Assembly (NCBI GenBank): GCA_020636545.1
Contig: JACJXS010000013.1
Location: forward strand, 1-64,000
Origin: Chitinophagales bacterium
Lineage (GTDB): Bacteria > Bacteroidota > Bacteroidia > Chitinophagales > JADIYW01
Direction of reading: 5' to 3'
DNA: 64,000 bases
Part shown: piece by piece, positions 8,364-17,587 of the stretch
Layout: the number at the start of each line of letters is the position of its first letter
How positions within the stretch are numbered: the stretch's first letter is position 1
The notes under the pieces: generated by a model
Seen by the model: only the letters and a program-made list of their open reading frames with translations
The model's database searches: none
Told to the model about the DNA's origin: nothing
Position numbers and translations under genes: made by a program

Positions 8364-9704
8364 ATGAAATACAAATCACAGAAAGTAGCCTATTGGTTTT
8401 TTGCATTGTGTATGCTGTTGTTTACATTGCAAATCGTATATGGTTTTATTATGGGCTTTGCCCGCATTGGAATGGATGGTCTTCACGATTTTATTCCATT
8501 TAACACAGCAAGAGCTGTACACACCAATCTATTAGTCGTTTGGTTACTAACAGGATTTATGGGAGCTGCTTATTATATTATTCCTGAAGAAGCACAAACG
8601 GAATTAGTAAGCGTAAAATGGGCGTATGTTCAATTGGTTTCACTCGCTGTTGTTGGCGTTGTTGCAATTGTTGGTTATCACTTTAACTATTGGGAAGGTC
8701 GTAAGTTTTTGGAAATTCCAAGAGAATTAGATTACTTGGTGGTAGTCAATGTATTGCTATTCTTAGGACTGATTTTAGCAACTTTATACAAAGGTAAACG
8801 TCGCACTACAACGGCTTTGGTTTTAACAATGGGATTGGTTTTTGCTGCTTTATTGTATTTACCAGGTATGATTTGGTTTGATAGCCAAGTAACAGATTCA
8901 TTCTTTAGATGGTGGGTTGTTCACTTATGGGTTGAAGGTGTATGGGAATTAATTATGGGTGGTATTTTAGCTTATTTATTAATTAAATTAACTGGAGTAG
9001 ATAGAGAAGTTATTGAAAAATGGTTATATGTAATTGTTGGTTTAACATTCTTATCAGGAATTTTAGGAACTGGACACCACTATTATTATATTGGCGTAAA
9101 TAAAATTTGGTTAGTAGTTGGTGGAATTTTCTCTGCTCTTGAGCCTTTGGCTTTCTTAGCAATGGCACTATTTGCTATGTATATGTATAGAAAAGGTGAA
9201 AAATCTCATCCAAATAAAATTGCATTATTTTGGACTATCGGTGCTTCAATTGTTTCATTTATTGGAGCTGGTTTATTAGGTTTTGCTCATACTTTGCCAC
9301 AAACAAATATATATACTCACGGTACTTTAGTTACTGCAATGCACGGACATTATGCGTTTTGGGGAGCTTACGCTATGATTGTTTTAGCAATCATCAGTTA
9401 TGCATTGCCAAATATGACAGGTAGAAAAAGATATAATTTTGATGCTGGACACTATGCATTTTGGTTGGCGAATATCGGAATGTTAGGAATGACAGTAGCT
9501 TTTGGTGTGGCTGGAGTTGCTCAAGTTTATTTAGAACGTATCATGAAATTAGATTTTATGGATGTTCAAAACGAGATTAGTATCCACTTTATAGTTTTAT
9601 TATTATCTGCGACTATGTTTGCAACTGGTATAGTATTATATATCATAGAGTTTGCTAAGCATGGACAACCCACTGATGAGGCATTAAATATGGTCGAGGA
9701 ATAA
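8364..9704 (+). CDS. norB: Nitric oxide reductase large subunit NorB
   Basis: Catalytic subunit of the cytochrome c-dependent nitric oxide reductase, which reduces 2 NO to N2O at a haem b3/non-haem iron centre in the inner membrane. The 446-residue protein has about twelve membrane helices. It has the haem-copper-oxidase His pattern: RAVHTNLLVVW (low-spin haem ligand), VVHLWVEGVWE (metal-ligand His with the conserved Glu residues), GTGHHYYYIG, and MHGHYAFWGAY near residues 322-332 for the two haems. It lacks the extra N-terminal domain of quinol-type NOR, which agrees with a separate NorC. Confidence 0.95.
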   Translation: MKYKSQKVAYWFFALCMLLFTLQIVYGFIMGFARIGMDGLHDFIPFNTARAVHTNLLVVWLLTGFMGAAYYIIPEEAQTELVSVKWAYVQLVSLAVVGVVAIVGYHFNYWEGRKFLEIPRELDYLVVVNVLLFLGLILATLYKGKRRTTTALVLTMGLVFAALLYLPGMIWFDSQVTDSFFRWWVVHLWVEGVWELIMGGILAYLLIKLTGVDREVIEKWLYVIVGLTFLSGILGTGHHYYYIGVNKIWLVVGGIFSALEPLAFLAMALFAMYMYRKGEKSHPNKIALFWTIGASIVSFIGAGLLGFAHTLPQTNIYTHGTLVTAMHGHYAFWGAYAMIVLAIISYALPNMTGRKRYNFDAGHYAFWLANIGMLGMTVAFGVAGVAQVYLERIMKLDFMDVQNEISIHFIVLLLSATMFATGIVLYIIEFAKHGQPTDEALNMVEE

Positions 9705-9742
9705 TTTTGATAGTTTTTAGATTAGTTTAGTTTATCCTTAAT

Positions 9743-9784
9743 AGAAGAAGACATGAAACTTTAGATTGTCTTCTTCTGTTTTGA
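9743..9784 (+). terminator. Hairpin terminator between norB and norQ
   Basis: AGAAGAAGACA (9743-9753) pairs perfectly with TGTCTTCTTCT (9767-9777) across a 13-nt loop, followed by the weak T-rich tail GTTTTGATTT. It lies in the 105-nt gap between norB and norQ. It could reduce readthrough so that structural subunits are made in excess of accessory proteins, or stabilise the norCB mRNA 3' end. Confidence 0.6.
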
Positions 9785-9809
9785 TTTATCATTTTAAAGT
9801 AAATAGGTT

Positions 9810-10591
9810 ATGGTAATGGTAGAGAATATTTTTTACAAAGCTATAGGTTCGGAAGTTGAAGTGTTTAATCAAGCAAATCAATTGAAATTACCTTTGTTAT
9901 TAAAAGGTCCAACGGGAACAGGAAAATCTCGTTTTGTTGAATTTATGGCTAATGATTTAGGCAAAGTTTTAATTACTGTAAATTGTAATGAAGAAACTTC
10001 ATCAACTGATTTAATTGGTCGTTTTATAATAAAAGGAGCTGAAACAGTTTGGATAGATGGTCCACTTTCTATTGCAGTGAAAAATGGTTATATTTTGTAC
10101 TTAGATGAAATTGCAGAAGCTCGTCCAGATGTAATTGTAGCAATACATTCACTGACAGATCATAGAAGAGAGTTGTTCATTGACAAATTGGGCGAAACAA
10201 TTAAAGCTCATCCTAATTTTTTATTGGTCGCATCTTTTAATCCAGGTTATCAAAAGGTTTTAAAGAATTAAAACCATCAACTCGGCAACGATTTGTTTCG
10301 CTTTCGTTTGAATATCCTGAACCAAAAGTTGAAACTGAAATTTTAATTACTGAAACTGGTATCAATAAAGATATTGCTCAGAAATTAGTAAATATAGGAA
10401 GTAAAATTAGAAATCTGACTGAGTTAGGTTTGACAGAAACAGTTTCAACTCGTTTATTAGTGAATGCTGCCAAAATGATTCATGCTGGTTTGCCAAAACG
10501 CTTATCGGTTCATGTTGCTGTTGTGGAGCCATTAACTGATGAATTGGAAACAGTAAAAGCATTGAAAGATTTGTGTGATTTGATGATTTAG
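9810..10591 (+). pseudogene. norQ: norQ (MoxR/CbbQ-type AAA+ ATPase), interrupted by one -1 frame change
   Basis: AAA+ ATPase of the NorQ/CbbQ type, which with NorD inserts or activates the metal centre of NorB. The first phase (9810-10271) carries Walker A GPTGTGKS at residues 33-40, Walker B YILYLDE at 94-100 and SFNPGYQKVLK at 142-152, then stops at TAA 10269-10271. The -1 frame continues directly from GAA 10265 as ELKPSTRQRFVSLSFEYP to TAG 10589-10591, restoring a 260-residue family-length protein. The join lies at T TTA AAG (10259-10265), a possible slippery heptamer, or one A has been lost from TTTTAAAAG. Everything else in both phases is intact, so the gene may still work or be recently broken. 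Confidence 0.85.
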
Positions 10592-10692
10592 GAAATTTAG
10601 ACAATTAATTTTATATAGAGGCTTGTGTACTGTGGCAGTTTACACGAAATTTCCAAAAAATTAAGCTGTAAAATTTATAACAACACACCAAA

Positions 10693-12453
10693 ATGGAAAT
10701 TGATGAAATAATATATAGTAAGGTCTTACGGTTCTTTAAAAATAGAAAGGAAAATAATGCAGAAGTATTAAATCGTAAAGTATTGCTTTCTGATTTAAAA
10801 CCTCGATTGACATTGATTGCACGAGCTATTTGTGGTACAGCTATAGAAATATTTCCAGCAGAAAGGGAAGGTGGTTTTAAAAATGACAATTTCTTTTTGC
10901 CTATATCAGTTGCCTTATTTCAATCAAAAGAGGAAAACATACAATTTTATATTTTTAGAACTATTTATTTGTGCGTTCAAAAGCAATTAGAATTTAATTG
11001 GACAGAAACGATTTATTCCGAAGAATTGTCGTCAGTAAAAGCAATTGAAACGGCTCCTGATGTTCTAAAAAAAATGTTTGAAGATTATCCATCATTACAA
11101 GATAATTTTGAAGTACTTTTTAATCAATTACCAATTGATAAAAAAACGCAAAAGCCTGATGTTTATTGGTTGTATGGCAAGTGGATGAAAAATACACAAG
11201 AAGAAAATAACGCTGATAAATTACAGAATTTTGATAATCAAGCCAATCAATTAATTAATAAAATTGAGGCAAAAACTACTTTACATACAAAAGCAGTTGA
11301 AGAAATAGAATCGCTTACAATAGATAAAAAACAACAGGAAGACTATGTATTAATGCATAGTTTTGAAAAAATTGAAACAGCAGAGGAATTTAATGGTAAT
11401 TGGCGTGATTTTGATGGAGAAGATGATTTAAAAGATCATCAAGAAGCATTGGAAGAGATGAATATGAAATTTACAGTCCGTGTTGATGATACTGTTCATT
11501 CTGTGTATCAAGCGGATTTTGTGGAAAATACCTCTGTATCTGAAAGTTCAGAAATTGACGAAAAAGGCTTTCATTTAAAATATGATGAATGGGATTTTAA
11601 AAACAGAAAATACTTAGTGGATTATTGTAAAGTCTATCCCAAATCCCAAGTCAAAACAGATACAATTTATTACAAAAATACCTTAACGAAATATCGTACA
11701 ATTTTAGTCAGCCTAAGAAAAATGCTCACGAGTGTAAATAATAAAATGCAGCAACAACGCAGACAAATACAAGGTGAATTATTTGATTTAGATGCATTGA
11801 CCGATTTATATACAGCCATTCATTCAAAAGTATCGCCCGATGAACGTATTTATTTATCTCAACGAAAAAAGGATAAAGATATCGCCATCTTATTATTATT
11901 GGATATTAGTTTGTCGAGTGATGGCTATGCAGCAGGCAAACGTATTATTGATGTAGAAAAAGATGTTTCTATTTTGTTTGGCGAGATATTGAATGAGTTT
12001 AATATTGAATTTTCGATTGATGGATTTTCTTCTAAAACTAGAAATTTTTCCACTTATATTACACTTAAAGATTTTAATGAAGATTGGAATAAAGCAAAAT
12101 ATAAAATTGGAGCAGTTGAACCGAATGGTTATACCAGAATTGGACCAGCTTTGCGACATGCAGGTGCAAGATTATCAAAAACAGAAGCCAAAAATAAATG
12201 GATTATTTTACTTTCGGACGGGAAACCAAATGACTATGACCGTTATGAAGGACAACATGGAATAAATGATGTAAAACAAGCTTTACGTGAATTAAATGAA
12301 GCTAAAATTAATTCTTATGCTTTAGCTATTGAAGCACAAGCAAAATATTATTTACCTCAAATGTTTGGACAAAACCACTACCAAATATTGACTTCTCCTG
12401 AAGAATTGATTAAATCTCTTGCAAAATTATATGAAAAAATAAAACACAATTAG
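10693..12453 (+). CDS. norD: NorD, von Willebrand A-domain activation protein
   Basis: Partner of NorQ in maturing nitric oxide reductase. The 586-residue soluble protein has a poorly conserved helical N-terminal part, a charged middle, and a C-terminal VWA domain. The metal-ion-dependent adhesion site is seen as DISLSSDG (D404, S406, S408), NGYTRIGPALRHA supplies the conserved Thr, and LLSDGKPNDYDRYEG the third loop. Length and order (norC-B-Q-D) fit the family. It begins 101 nt after norQ and ends 5 nt before norE. Confidence 0.92.
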   Translation: MEIDEIIYSKVLRFFKNRKENNAEVLNRKVLLSDLKPRLTLIARAICGTAIEIFPAEREGGFKNDNFFLPISVALFQSKEENIQFYIFRTIYLCVQKQLEFNWTETIYSEELSSVKAIETAPDVLKKMFEDYPSLQDNFEVLFNQLPIDKKTQKPDVYWLYGKWMKNTQEENNADKLQNFDNQANQLINKIEAKTTLHTKAVEEIESLTIDKKQQEDYVLMHSFEKIETAEEFNGNWRDFDGEDDLKDHQEALEEMNMKFTVRVDDTVHSVYQADFVENTSVSESSEIDEKGFHLKYDEWDFKNRKYLVDYCKVYPKSQVKTDTIYYKNTLTKYRTILVSLRKMLTSVNNKMQQQRRQIQGELFDLDALTDLYTAIHSKVSPDERIYLSQRKKDKDIAILLLLDISLSSDGYAAGKRIIDVEKDVSILFGEILNEFNIEFSIDGFSSKTRNFSTYITLKDFNEDWNKAKYKIGAVEPNGYTRIGPALRHAGARLSKTEAKNKWIILLSDGKPNDYDRYEGQHGINDVKQALRELNEAKINSYALAIEAQAKYYLPQMFGQNHYQILTSPEELIKSLAKLYEKIKHN

Positions 12454-12458
12454 ATTTA

Positions 12459-13049
12459 ATGAACACAACAGATATTGAACAAAATAATCCAAAATTACTA
12501 TCCAATCCACCAGGTGGCTTATTAATTTGGATAGTAATTTATTTAGAATTGCTGACTTATGGTTTGGCATTTTTTTCATTAGCATATTACGGAAGTATTG
12601 AAAAAGATTTATTCCATAAACACAGCCAATTATTAGATAAGCCAATTGCTGTAGTGAATACAATTATCTTATTAACTAGTGGATTTTTAATAGCAAAAGG
12701 TGTTCATTTTTTTAAATATAAACAAAATCAAAAATCAGGTAGATATTTCACTTTGGCAATGTTGTTTGGATTGACATTTTTAGTTTTAAAAATGATAGAA
12801 TATAAAGGTAAAATCAATGCTGGTCTGGATATGGATTATAGTACTTTTTTTATGTTTTATTGGTTAATGACGGGTTTTCATTGGGTGCATGTTTTTGTAG
12901 GTATAATCATCTTATTTTTTGTTCGAAAAATGATTGTTAAAAATGATTCAAATGCAGATGTGCTTGATGTGGAAGCAGGTGCAGCTTTTTGGCACTTGTG
13001 CGATTTGATTTGGTTGATATTATTTCCTATGCTTTATTTATTATTCTAA
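12459..13049 (+). CDS. norE: NorE-like cytochrome oxidase subunit III-family protein
   Basis: Inner-membrane protein of 196 residues with five hydrophobic helices and the subunit III pattern: GGLLIWIVIYLELLTYG at the first helix, MTGFHWVHVFVGIIIL near 138-153, and AAFWHLCDLIWLILFPMLY at the end. The short form without the first two helices of true CoxC, beside norD, identifies NorE. NorE is reported as non-essential but helpful for NO reductase activity in other bacteria. It follows norD by 5 nt. Confidence 0.87.
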   Translation: MNTTDIEQNNPKLLSNPPGGLLIWIVIYLELLTYGLAFFSLAYYGSIEKDLFHKHSQLLDKPIAVVNTIILLTSGFLIAKGVHFFKYKQNQKSGRYFTLAMLFGLTFLVLKMIEYKGKINAGLDMDYSTFFMFYWLMTGFHWVHVFVGIIILFFVRKMIVKNDSNADVLDVEAGAAFWHLCDLIWLILFPMLYLLF

Positions 13050-13051
13050 TT

Positions 13052-13291
13052 ATGCAAAAATCACTTTTATTTACCTATATTATTTTGATTGTATTGACAA
13101 TTTTATCACCACTTTTGGCAACTTATGTAGTAGTAAAACCAATCATTTATATAATAATTATTTTTTCTGTTATTAAGTTTTTATTGGTAGGTTATCAATT
13201 TATGGAACTAAAAAATGCACATACTTTTTGGAAAGCCATTTTTACGATTTATGCTTGCTTAATTGGAGGCATCTTGATGATATTATTGTAA
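13052..13291 (+). CDS. norF: Small three-helix membrane protein, NorF/COX4-like
   Basis: Protein of 79 residues with three hydrophobic helices (about 6-25, 27-46, 57-78) and the pattern YQFMELKNAHTFWK between helices 2 and 3. This resembles the prokaryotic cytochrome oxidase subunit IV family (MExxxAHxxW), to which NorF belongs. ATG 13052 follows the norE stop by 2 nt. The frame is open further upstream inside norE, but that extension is an out-of-frame shadow of norE. The gene closes the nor operon. Confidence 0.75.
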   Translation: MQKSLLFTYIILIVLTILSPLLATYVVVKPIIYIIIIFSVIKFLLVGYQFMELKNAHTFWKAIFTIYACLIGGILMILL

Positions 13292-13312
13292 TAATGGTAC
13301 AATATTTAATAG

Positions 13313-13978
13313 CTAATAAGTCAAAGCATATTGCACAATATTAGCACCCATTTTTAATGCTTTTTGACGTACGTCTTCGGAGTCATTGTGGACTTCAGGG
13401 TCTTCCCAGCCATCGCCTAAATCTGTTTCATAATCATAGAAACAAACTAAACGCCCTTGCCAAAATAACCCAAAACCTTGAGCTGCTTTGCCATCGTGTT
13501 CATGTATTTTAGGAACACCGTTTGGAAAATCATATTTTTGATGATAGATAGGATGATTGAATGGAACTAATGTAAATTCCAACTCAGGAAATACGGTTTT
13601 CATTGCCTTGCGGATATATTTATCTAGTCCATAATTGTCGGAAATATGTAAAAATCCACCACCAATTAAATAGTTTCTTAAATTTTCAGCTTCAAACGCT
13701 GAGAAAATGATATTGCCATGACCCGTAATATGTATTAAAGCATAATTTGCAATATCAGCATTTCCTGGCTCTATTTCATCAATTTTTGGATTAAGGTTCA
13801 TGCCTAAATTTTGATTACAAAATTTGGCCAAATTAGATAGGGAAGTAGGATTTGCATACCAGTCTCCTCCACCTTTGTATTTCATTAATCCAATTTTTAC
13901 AGTTGTCTTAGACTGAGCTTTAGCAGGAATGATATATAAAATCAATACAAAAAGAAGTATATGATTTAAAATTTTCAT
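13313..13978 (-). CDS. DUF4159 secreted protein
   Basis: Protein of 221 residues with an N-terminal signal peptide (hydrophobic 4-20, ending in AKAQ). The rest is a DUF4159-type domain: KIGLMKYKGGGDWYANPTSL at the start, then ALIHITGHGNIIFS and NYLIGGGFLHISDNYG, an organisation like class-I glutamine-amidotransferase folds, and DLGDGWEDPEVHNDS near the C-terminus. The function is unknown; family members often sit near AAA ATPase/VWA clusters. Its start overlaps the stop of the upstream transporter gene by 4 nt (ATGC/TAG type), so the pair is translationally coupled. Confidence 0.85.
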   Translation of the reverse strand: MKILNHILLFVLILYIIPAKAQSKTTVKIGLMKYKGGGDWYANPTSLSNLAKFCNQNLGMNLNPKIDEIEPGNADIANYALIHITGHGNIIFSAFEAENLRNYLIGGGFLHISDNYGLDKYIRKAMKTVFPELEFTLVPFNHPIYHQKYDFPNGVPKIHEHDGKAAQGFGLFWQGRLVCFYDYETDLGDGWEDPEVHNDSEDVRQKALKMGANIVQYALTY

Positions 13979-15342
13979 GCTAGTTTTTCAATTTCTTTGA
14001 ATTTTCTAAATATAAAAAATGCTAATAATGAAGTTATAATACAAGCAATAGAAATCATACGTACACCCAAAGGATTTTCAGGTGTTTTGCCTAATAATAA
14101 TAAAGATGGAAATATTAAACTTGTAATCGCAACTCCAATTTTCATCATAAAAGTTTTAAATCCATAGTAGGAAGCATTTTTTGAAACGCCAGTTTTTTGA
14201 AAATCTTCTTCAGCAATATCACTGGTTAATGACATAGGCAAAATACCCAAAACTGCAGTAGGATAAGTGTTTAATAATATATATATAGCTATAAATAAGC
14301 CAGTTGGTAAGTTGTACAATCCAATAGTTGCGGTAAATAATGAACTGATGGCTAAACCCAAAAATGCAGATTGCAAAATTTTCTTTTTACCATATTTTGC
14401 AACTAGTTTATCTATGATTGGATAGGTGGCGAATGAGCCAATTCCACAAGCATATAGGATTATTGAAGTATAATAATTATCCAATTGCATTAAGGCAGTT
14501 ACAAAATAGGGAATAGCAACTGTGAAAATTTTTGATGGAAACCAATACACTAATTCAGTAAAAGCAAAAGTTCTAAAGTTTTTATTTTGCCAAACGGTGT
14601 GCATCATTTCAAAAGCACCAACAGGTTTTTGATTAGATTGTTTTTTATTTGAATTGTCTTCAACAAATAGAATTGGAATCATCATCAATATAAAAGCTAA
14701 TGTTGAATAGGCTAAAATAGTATATTGGAATGCTCTTTCATGTGTAAGTACACCTTCAGAGACTTTTATTATTATATGAATTAAATTACCCAAACCAATG
14801 CCAATTCCATAAGTAACAGAAAGTAACATCACCAAATGTAATCTATCTTTTTCTGTTGTCCCCACTTCATTAATCATAGCATTGTAAGGCGTGGTATATA
14901 GACATTTTACTGAAAATGCAATGAGCGTAGTAACTATTACCCAAATTGCATTGATAGTAGAAACATATTCAGTAATTGGAAAAAAAACTAATGCTGCACT
15001 AATTGCAAATGGCAGAACACCAATAGCCATAATGGTTTTGCGTTTTCCAAATTTAAAATTATTTCTATCACTCCACGCAGCAACTATTGGTTCCATAAAA
15101 GCAGAAATAATATATCCAACTGCGGTAAGAATACCGATTATAGTAAATATTTGTAAAATAGAACCTTGGTATATATAAGATTTGAATAAAGGAACACCAT
15201 TGTCTGGTGGCAAATAAAACATATAAATTAACTCAGCAAACCCAAAGATTGTCAAACTCCAACCTATTTGTCCGCAACAAAAAAGTAATTTAGTTTTAAA
15301 AGAAGAAGGCTGAATGGTTTCGGTTGTGATATTACTTTGCAT
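13975..15342 (-). CDS. GPH-type MFS transporter
   Basis: Inner-membrane transporter of 455 residues with about twelve helices. Near residue 90 the loop between helices 2 and 3 reads PIVAAWSDRNNFKFGKRK, the glycoside-pentoside-hexuronide:cation symporter signature (D-R-T/N-x-x-x-G-x-R-R/K). CLYTTPYNAMINEV near 167-180 also matches the MFS_2/GPH group. The substrate is probably a sugar or glycoside but cannot be named. Its 3' end overlaps the DUF4159 gene by 4 nt. Confidence 0.82.
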   Translation of the reverse strand: MQSNITTETIQPSSFKTKLLFCCGQIGWSLTIFGFAELIYMFYLPPDNGVPLFKSYIYQGSILQIFTIIGILTAVGYIISAFMEPIVAAWSDRNNFKFGKRKTIMAIGVLPFAISAALVFFPITEYVSTINAIWVIVTTLIAFSVKCLYTTPYNAMINEVGTTEKDRLHLVMLLSVTYGIGIGLGNLIHIIIKVSEGVLTHERAFQYTILAYSTLAFILMMIPILFVEDNSNKKQSNQKPVGAFEMMHTVWQNKNFRTFAFTELVYWFPSKIFTVAIPYFVTALMQLDNYYTSIILYACGIGSFATYPIIDKLVAKYGKKKILQSAFLGLAISSLFTATIGLYNLPTGLFIAIYILLNTYPTAVLGILPMSLTSDIAEEDFQKTGVSKNASYYGFKTFMMKIGVAITSLIFPSLLLLGKTPENPLGVRMISIACIITSLLAFFIFRKFKEIEKLA

Positions 15343-15371
15343 TCAACGAAAATAAAAAAAATAAATCAGAA

Positions 15372-16325
15372 TTATGATTGATATTTTTCTACAATTTGAT
15401 TATAATCTTTCTCGAAATTTTTATAAACTTCAGTAATGCCATCTCTAAGTTCAATCTTATGTTTCCAACCAATGCTTCTTAATTTTGAAACATCAGTAAG
15501 TTTTCTTGGAGTGCCATCAGGCTTTGTAGTATCATGTATTATTTCGCCTTCATATCCAACAATATCTTTAACTAATAATGCCAAATCTTTTATCGTAATT
15601 TCTTCGCCACTACCACAATTCACAAATTGCTCTCCATCATAGTTTTGCATCAAGTAATATAAAGCATCAGCTAAATCGTCGGCATGTAGAAATTCACGAA
15701 AAGGAGAGCCAGTTCCCCACATCACAACTTGTTTTTGATTGTTGATTTTTGCTTCATGGAATTTTCTAATTAATGCGGGCAATACATGCGAATTATTCAA
15801 ATCGTAATTGTCATTAGGCCCATATAAATTGGTAGGCATTGCAGAAATAAAATTGTCGTTATATTGTCTCTTGTAGGACTCACATAATTTTATTCCAGCA
15901 ATTTTTGCGATAGCGTAAGGTTCATTTGTTTCTTCCAATAACCCACTCAATAAATAATCTTCTTTCAATGGTTGAGGAGCCATTTTAGGATAAATACATG
16001 TGCTTCCTAAAAACAATAACTTCTTTACTTTATAGATATGAGCTGCATGGATTACATTACATTCTATCATTAAGTTTTGATATAAAAAATCAGCACGAAA
16101 AATATTGTTTGCTTGAATACCACCAACTTTTGCAGCAGCTAGAAAAACATATTCAGGTTGATTTTTATCGAACCATTTATTGGTATCTTCTTGAGAAATT
16201 AAGTTTAATTCTTTAGATGATGCTGTAAGAATATTGGTGTAGCCTTCTGATTTTAATTTTCTGACAATTGCAGAACCCACCATTCCATTGTGTCCAGCAA
16301 CGTATATTTTAGCACTTTTTTCCAT
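15372..16325 (-). CDS. fcl: GDP-L-fucose synthase
   Basis: NADPH-dependent 3,5-epimerase/4-reductase that turns GDP-4-keto-6-deoxymannose into GDP-L-fucose. The 317-residue SDR protein has the nucleotide motif VAGHNGMVGSAIVRKL (9-24), LGSTCIYPKMAPQP carrying the catalytic Ser and family-specific CIYP, and the YAIAKIAGIKLC active-site Tyr/Lys (Y137, K141). It lies directly downstream of gmd, whose product is its substrate, with 75 nt between, so the two make GDP-fucose for surface glycans. Confidence 0.94.
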   Translation of the reverse strand: MEKSAKIYVAGHNGMVGSAIVRKLKSEGYTNILTASSKELNLISQEDTNKWFDKNQPEYVFLAAAKVGGIQANNIFRADFLYQNLMIECNVIHAAHIYKVKKLLFLGSTCIYPKMAPQPLKEDYLLSGLLEETNEPYAIAKIAGIKLCESYKRQYNDNFISAMPTNLYGPNDNYDLNNSHVLPALIRKFHEAKINNQKQVVMWGTGSPFREFLHADDLADALYYLMQNYDGEQFVNCGSGEEITIKDLALLVKDIVGYEGEIIHDTTKPDGTPRKLTDVSKLRSIGWKHKIELRDGITEVYKNFEKDYNQIVEKYQS

Positions 16326-16400
16326 GATTTATCTTTTAGTAAAAAATCTAGTAATAATAAATTACTACTGACCTACCATTCAATTCTTACTACTTAATAA

Positions 16401-17513
16401 CTATTCGTGGTAATTGAAGATTTTATGACCACCTTCAATTAAATATTTATCACGTTTAAATAATTGCAAATCAGCTGTCATCATATCTTTTACCAATTCC
16501 GCTAAATCGTATTTTGGATTCCAACCTAATTTAGTTTTAGATTTTGTAGGGTCTCCAATAAGTAAATCAACTTCAGTTGGTCTGAAATATGCTGGATCAA
16601 CAGCAACTACTTCTTTGCCTATTTCTACTTGATATTCTGGATTTGAACATGACACGATATATGCTTTTTCTTCAACACCTGTGCCTTTAAATTCAAGTTC
16701 AATACCAACTTCTTTAAATGACATTCTTACAAACTCTCTAACTTCGGTAGTTTTGCCAGTTGCAATAACATAATCATCTGGTTCTGCTTGTTGTAAAATT
16801 AAATACATCGCTTCAACGTAATCTTTTGCGTGTCCCCAGTCTCTTTTGGCATTTAAGTTTCCTAAATACAATTTGTCTTGCAAACCTAATGCAATTTTGG
16901 AAACAGCTCTTGTTATTTTTCTAGTAACAAAAGTTTCGCCACGTAGTGGTGATTCGTGATTAAATAGGATTCCATTACAAGCATAAATACCATAAGCTTC
17001 TCTGTAATTTACAGTAATCCAATAAGCATACATTTTTGCAACAGCATAAGGAGAACGAGGATAGAAAGGTGTTTTTTCTGACTGTGGGATTTCTTGAACT
17101 TTTCCATACAATTCAGAAGTCGAAGCTTGGTATAATTTTGTTTTATTGACTAAGCCTAATAATCTTATGGCTTCTAATAAACGTAAAGAGCCAATGCCAT
17201 CTACATTTGCAGTATATTCAGGTGTATCAAATGATACTTTTACATGCGACATTGCACCTAAATTATAAATTTCATCTGGTTGTACATCTTGTATAATTCG
17301 AATTAAATTGGTAGAGTCCGATAAATCGCCAAAATGTAATTTAAAATTTACATTTTCTATATGAGGGTCTTGGTATAAATGATCAATCCTATCTGTGTTA
17401 AATAAAGAGGTTCTTCTTTTTATTCCATGTACTTCATAGCCTTTTTTCAATAAAAGCTCTGCTAAATAAGCACCATCTTGACCAGTAATACCTGTAATTA
17501 TCGCTTTCTTCAT
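16401..17513 (-). CDS. gmd: GDP-mannose 4,6-dehydratase
   Basis: Converts GDP-D-mannose to GDP-4-keto-6-deoxy-D-mannose with bound NADP. The 370-residue protein starts KKAIITGITGQDGAYLAELL (GxxGxxG at 8-14) and has the GMD-specific GIKRRTSLFNTDRIDHLY, the catalytic TSELYGKVQE (Thr, Glu) and YAVAKMYAYW (Tyr, Lys) motifs, and NHESPLRGETFVTRKITRAV. It is a textbook full-length GMD. With fcl downstream it forms the GDP-fucose branch. Confidence 0.96.
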   Translation of the reverse strand: MKKAIITGITGQDGAYLAELLLKKGYEVHGIKRRTSLFNTDRIDHLYQDPHIENVNFKLHFGDLSDSTNLIRIIQDVQPDEIYNLGAMSHVKVSFDTPEYTANVDGIGSLRLLEAIRLLGLVNKTKLYQASTSELYGKVQEIPQSEKTPFYPRSPYAVAKMYAYWITVNYREAYGIYACNGILFNHESPLRGETFVTRKITRAVSKIALGLQDKLYLGNLNAKRDWGHAKDYVEAMYLILQQAEPDDYVIATGKTTEVREFVRMSFKEVGIELEFKGTGVEEKAYIVSCSNPEYQVEIGKEVVAVDPAYFRPTEVDLLIGDPTKSKTKLGWNPKYDLAELVKDMMTADLQLFKRDKYLIEGGHKIFNYHE

Positions 17514-17587
17514 AATTTAATATTAAAACGTACAAAAATAGGGTTATTTTCCTTTATTTTGAAATTATTAAGAATGTTTTTTATAGA

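Noticed and set aside
9230..9424. 64-residue ORF inside norB
   Set aside because: Out-of-frame shadow rich in Tyr/Cys/Asn with no supporting signals; norB is strongly conserved over this region.
12989..13051. Longer start for the NorF-like protein
   Set aside because: The extension lies wholly inside norE in another frame; ATG 13052 after the norE stop gives a normal small three-helix protein.
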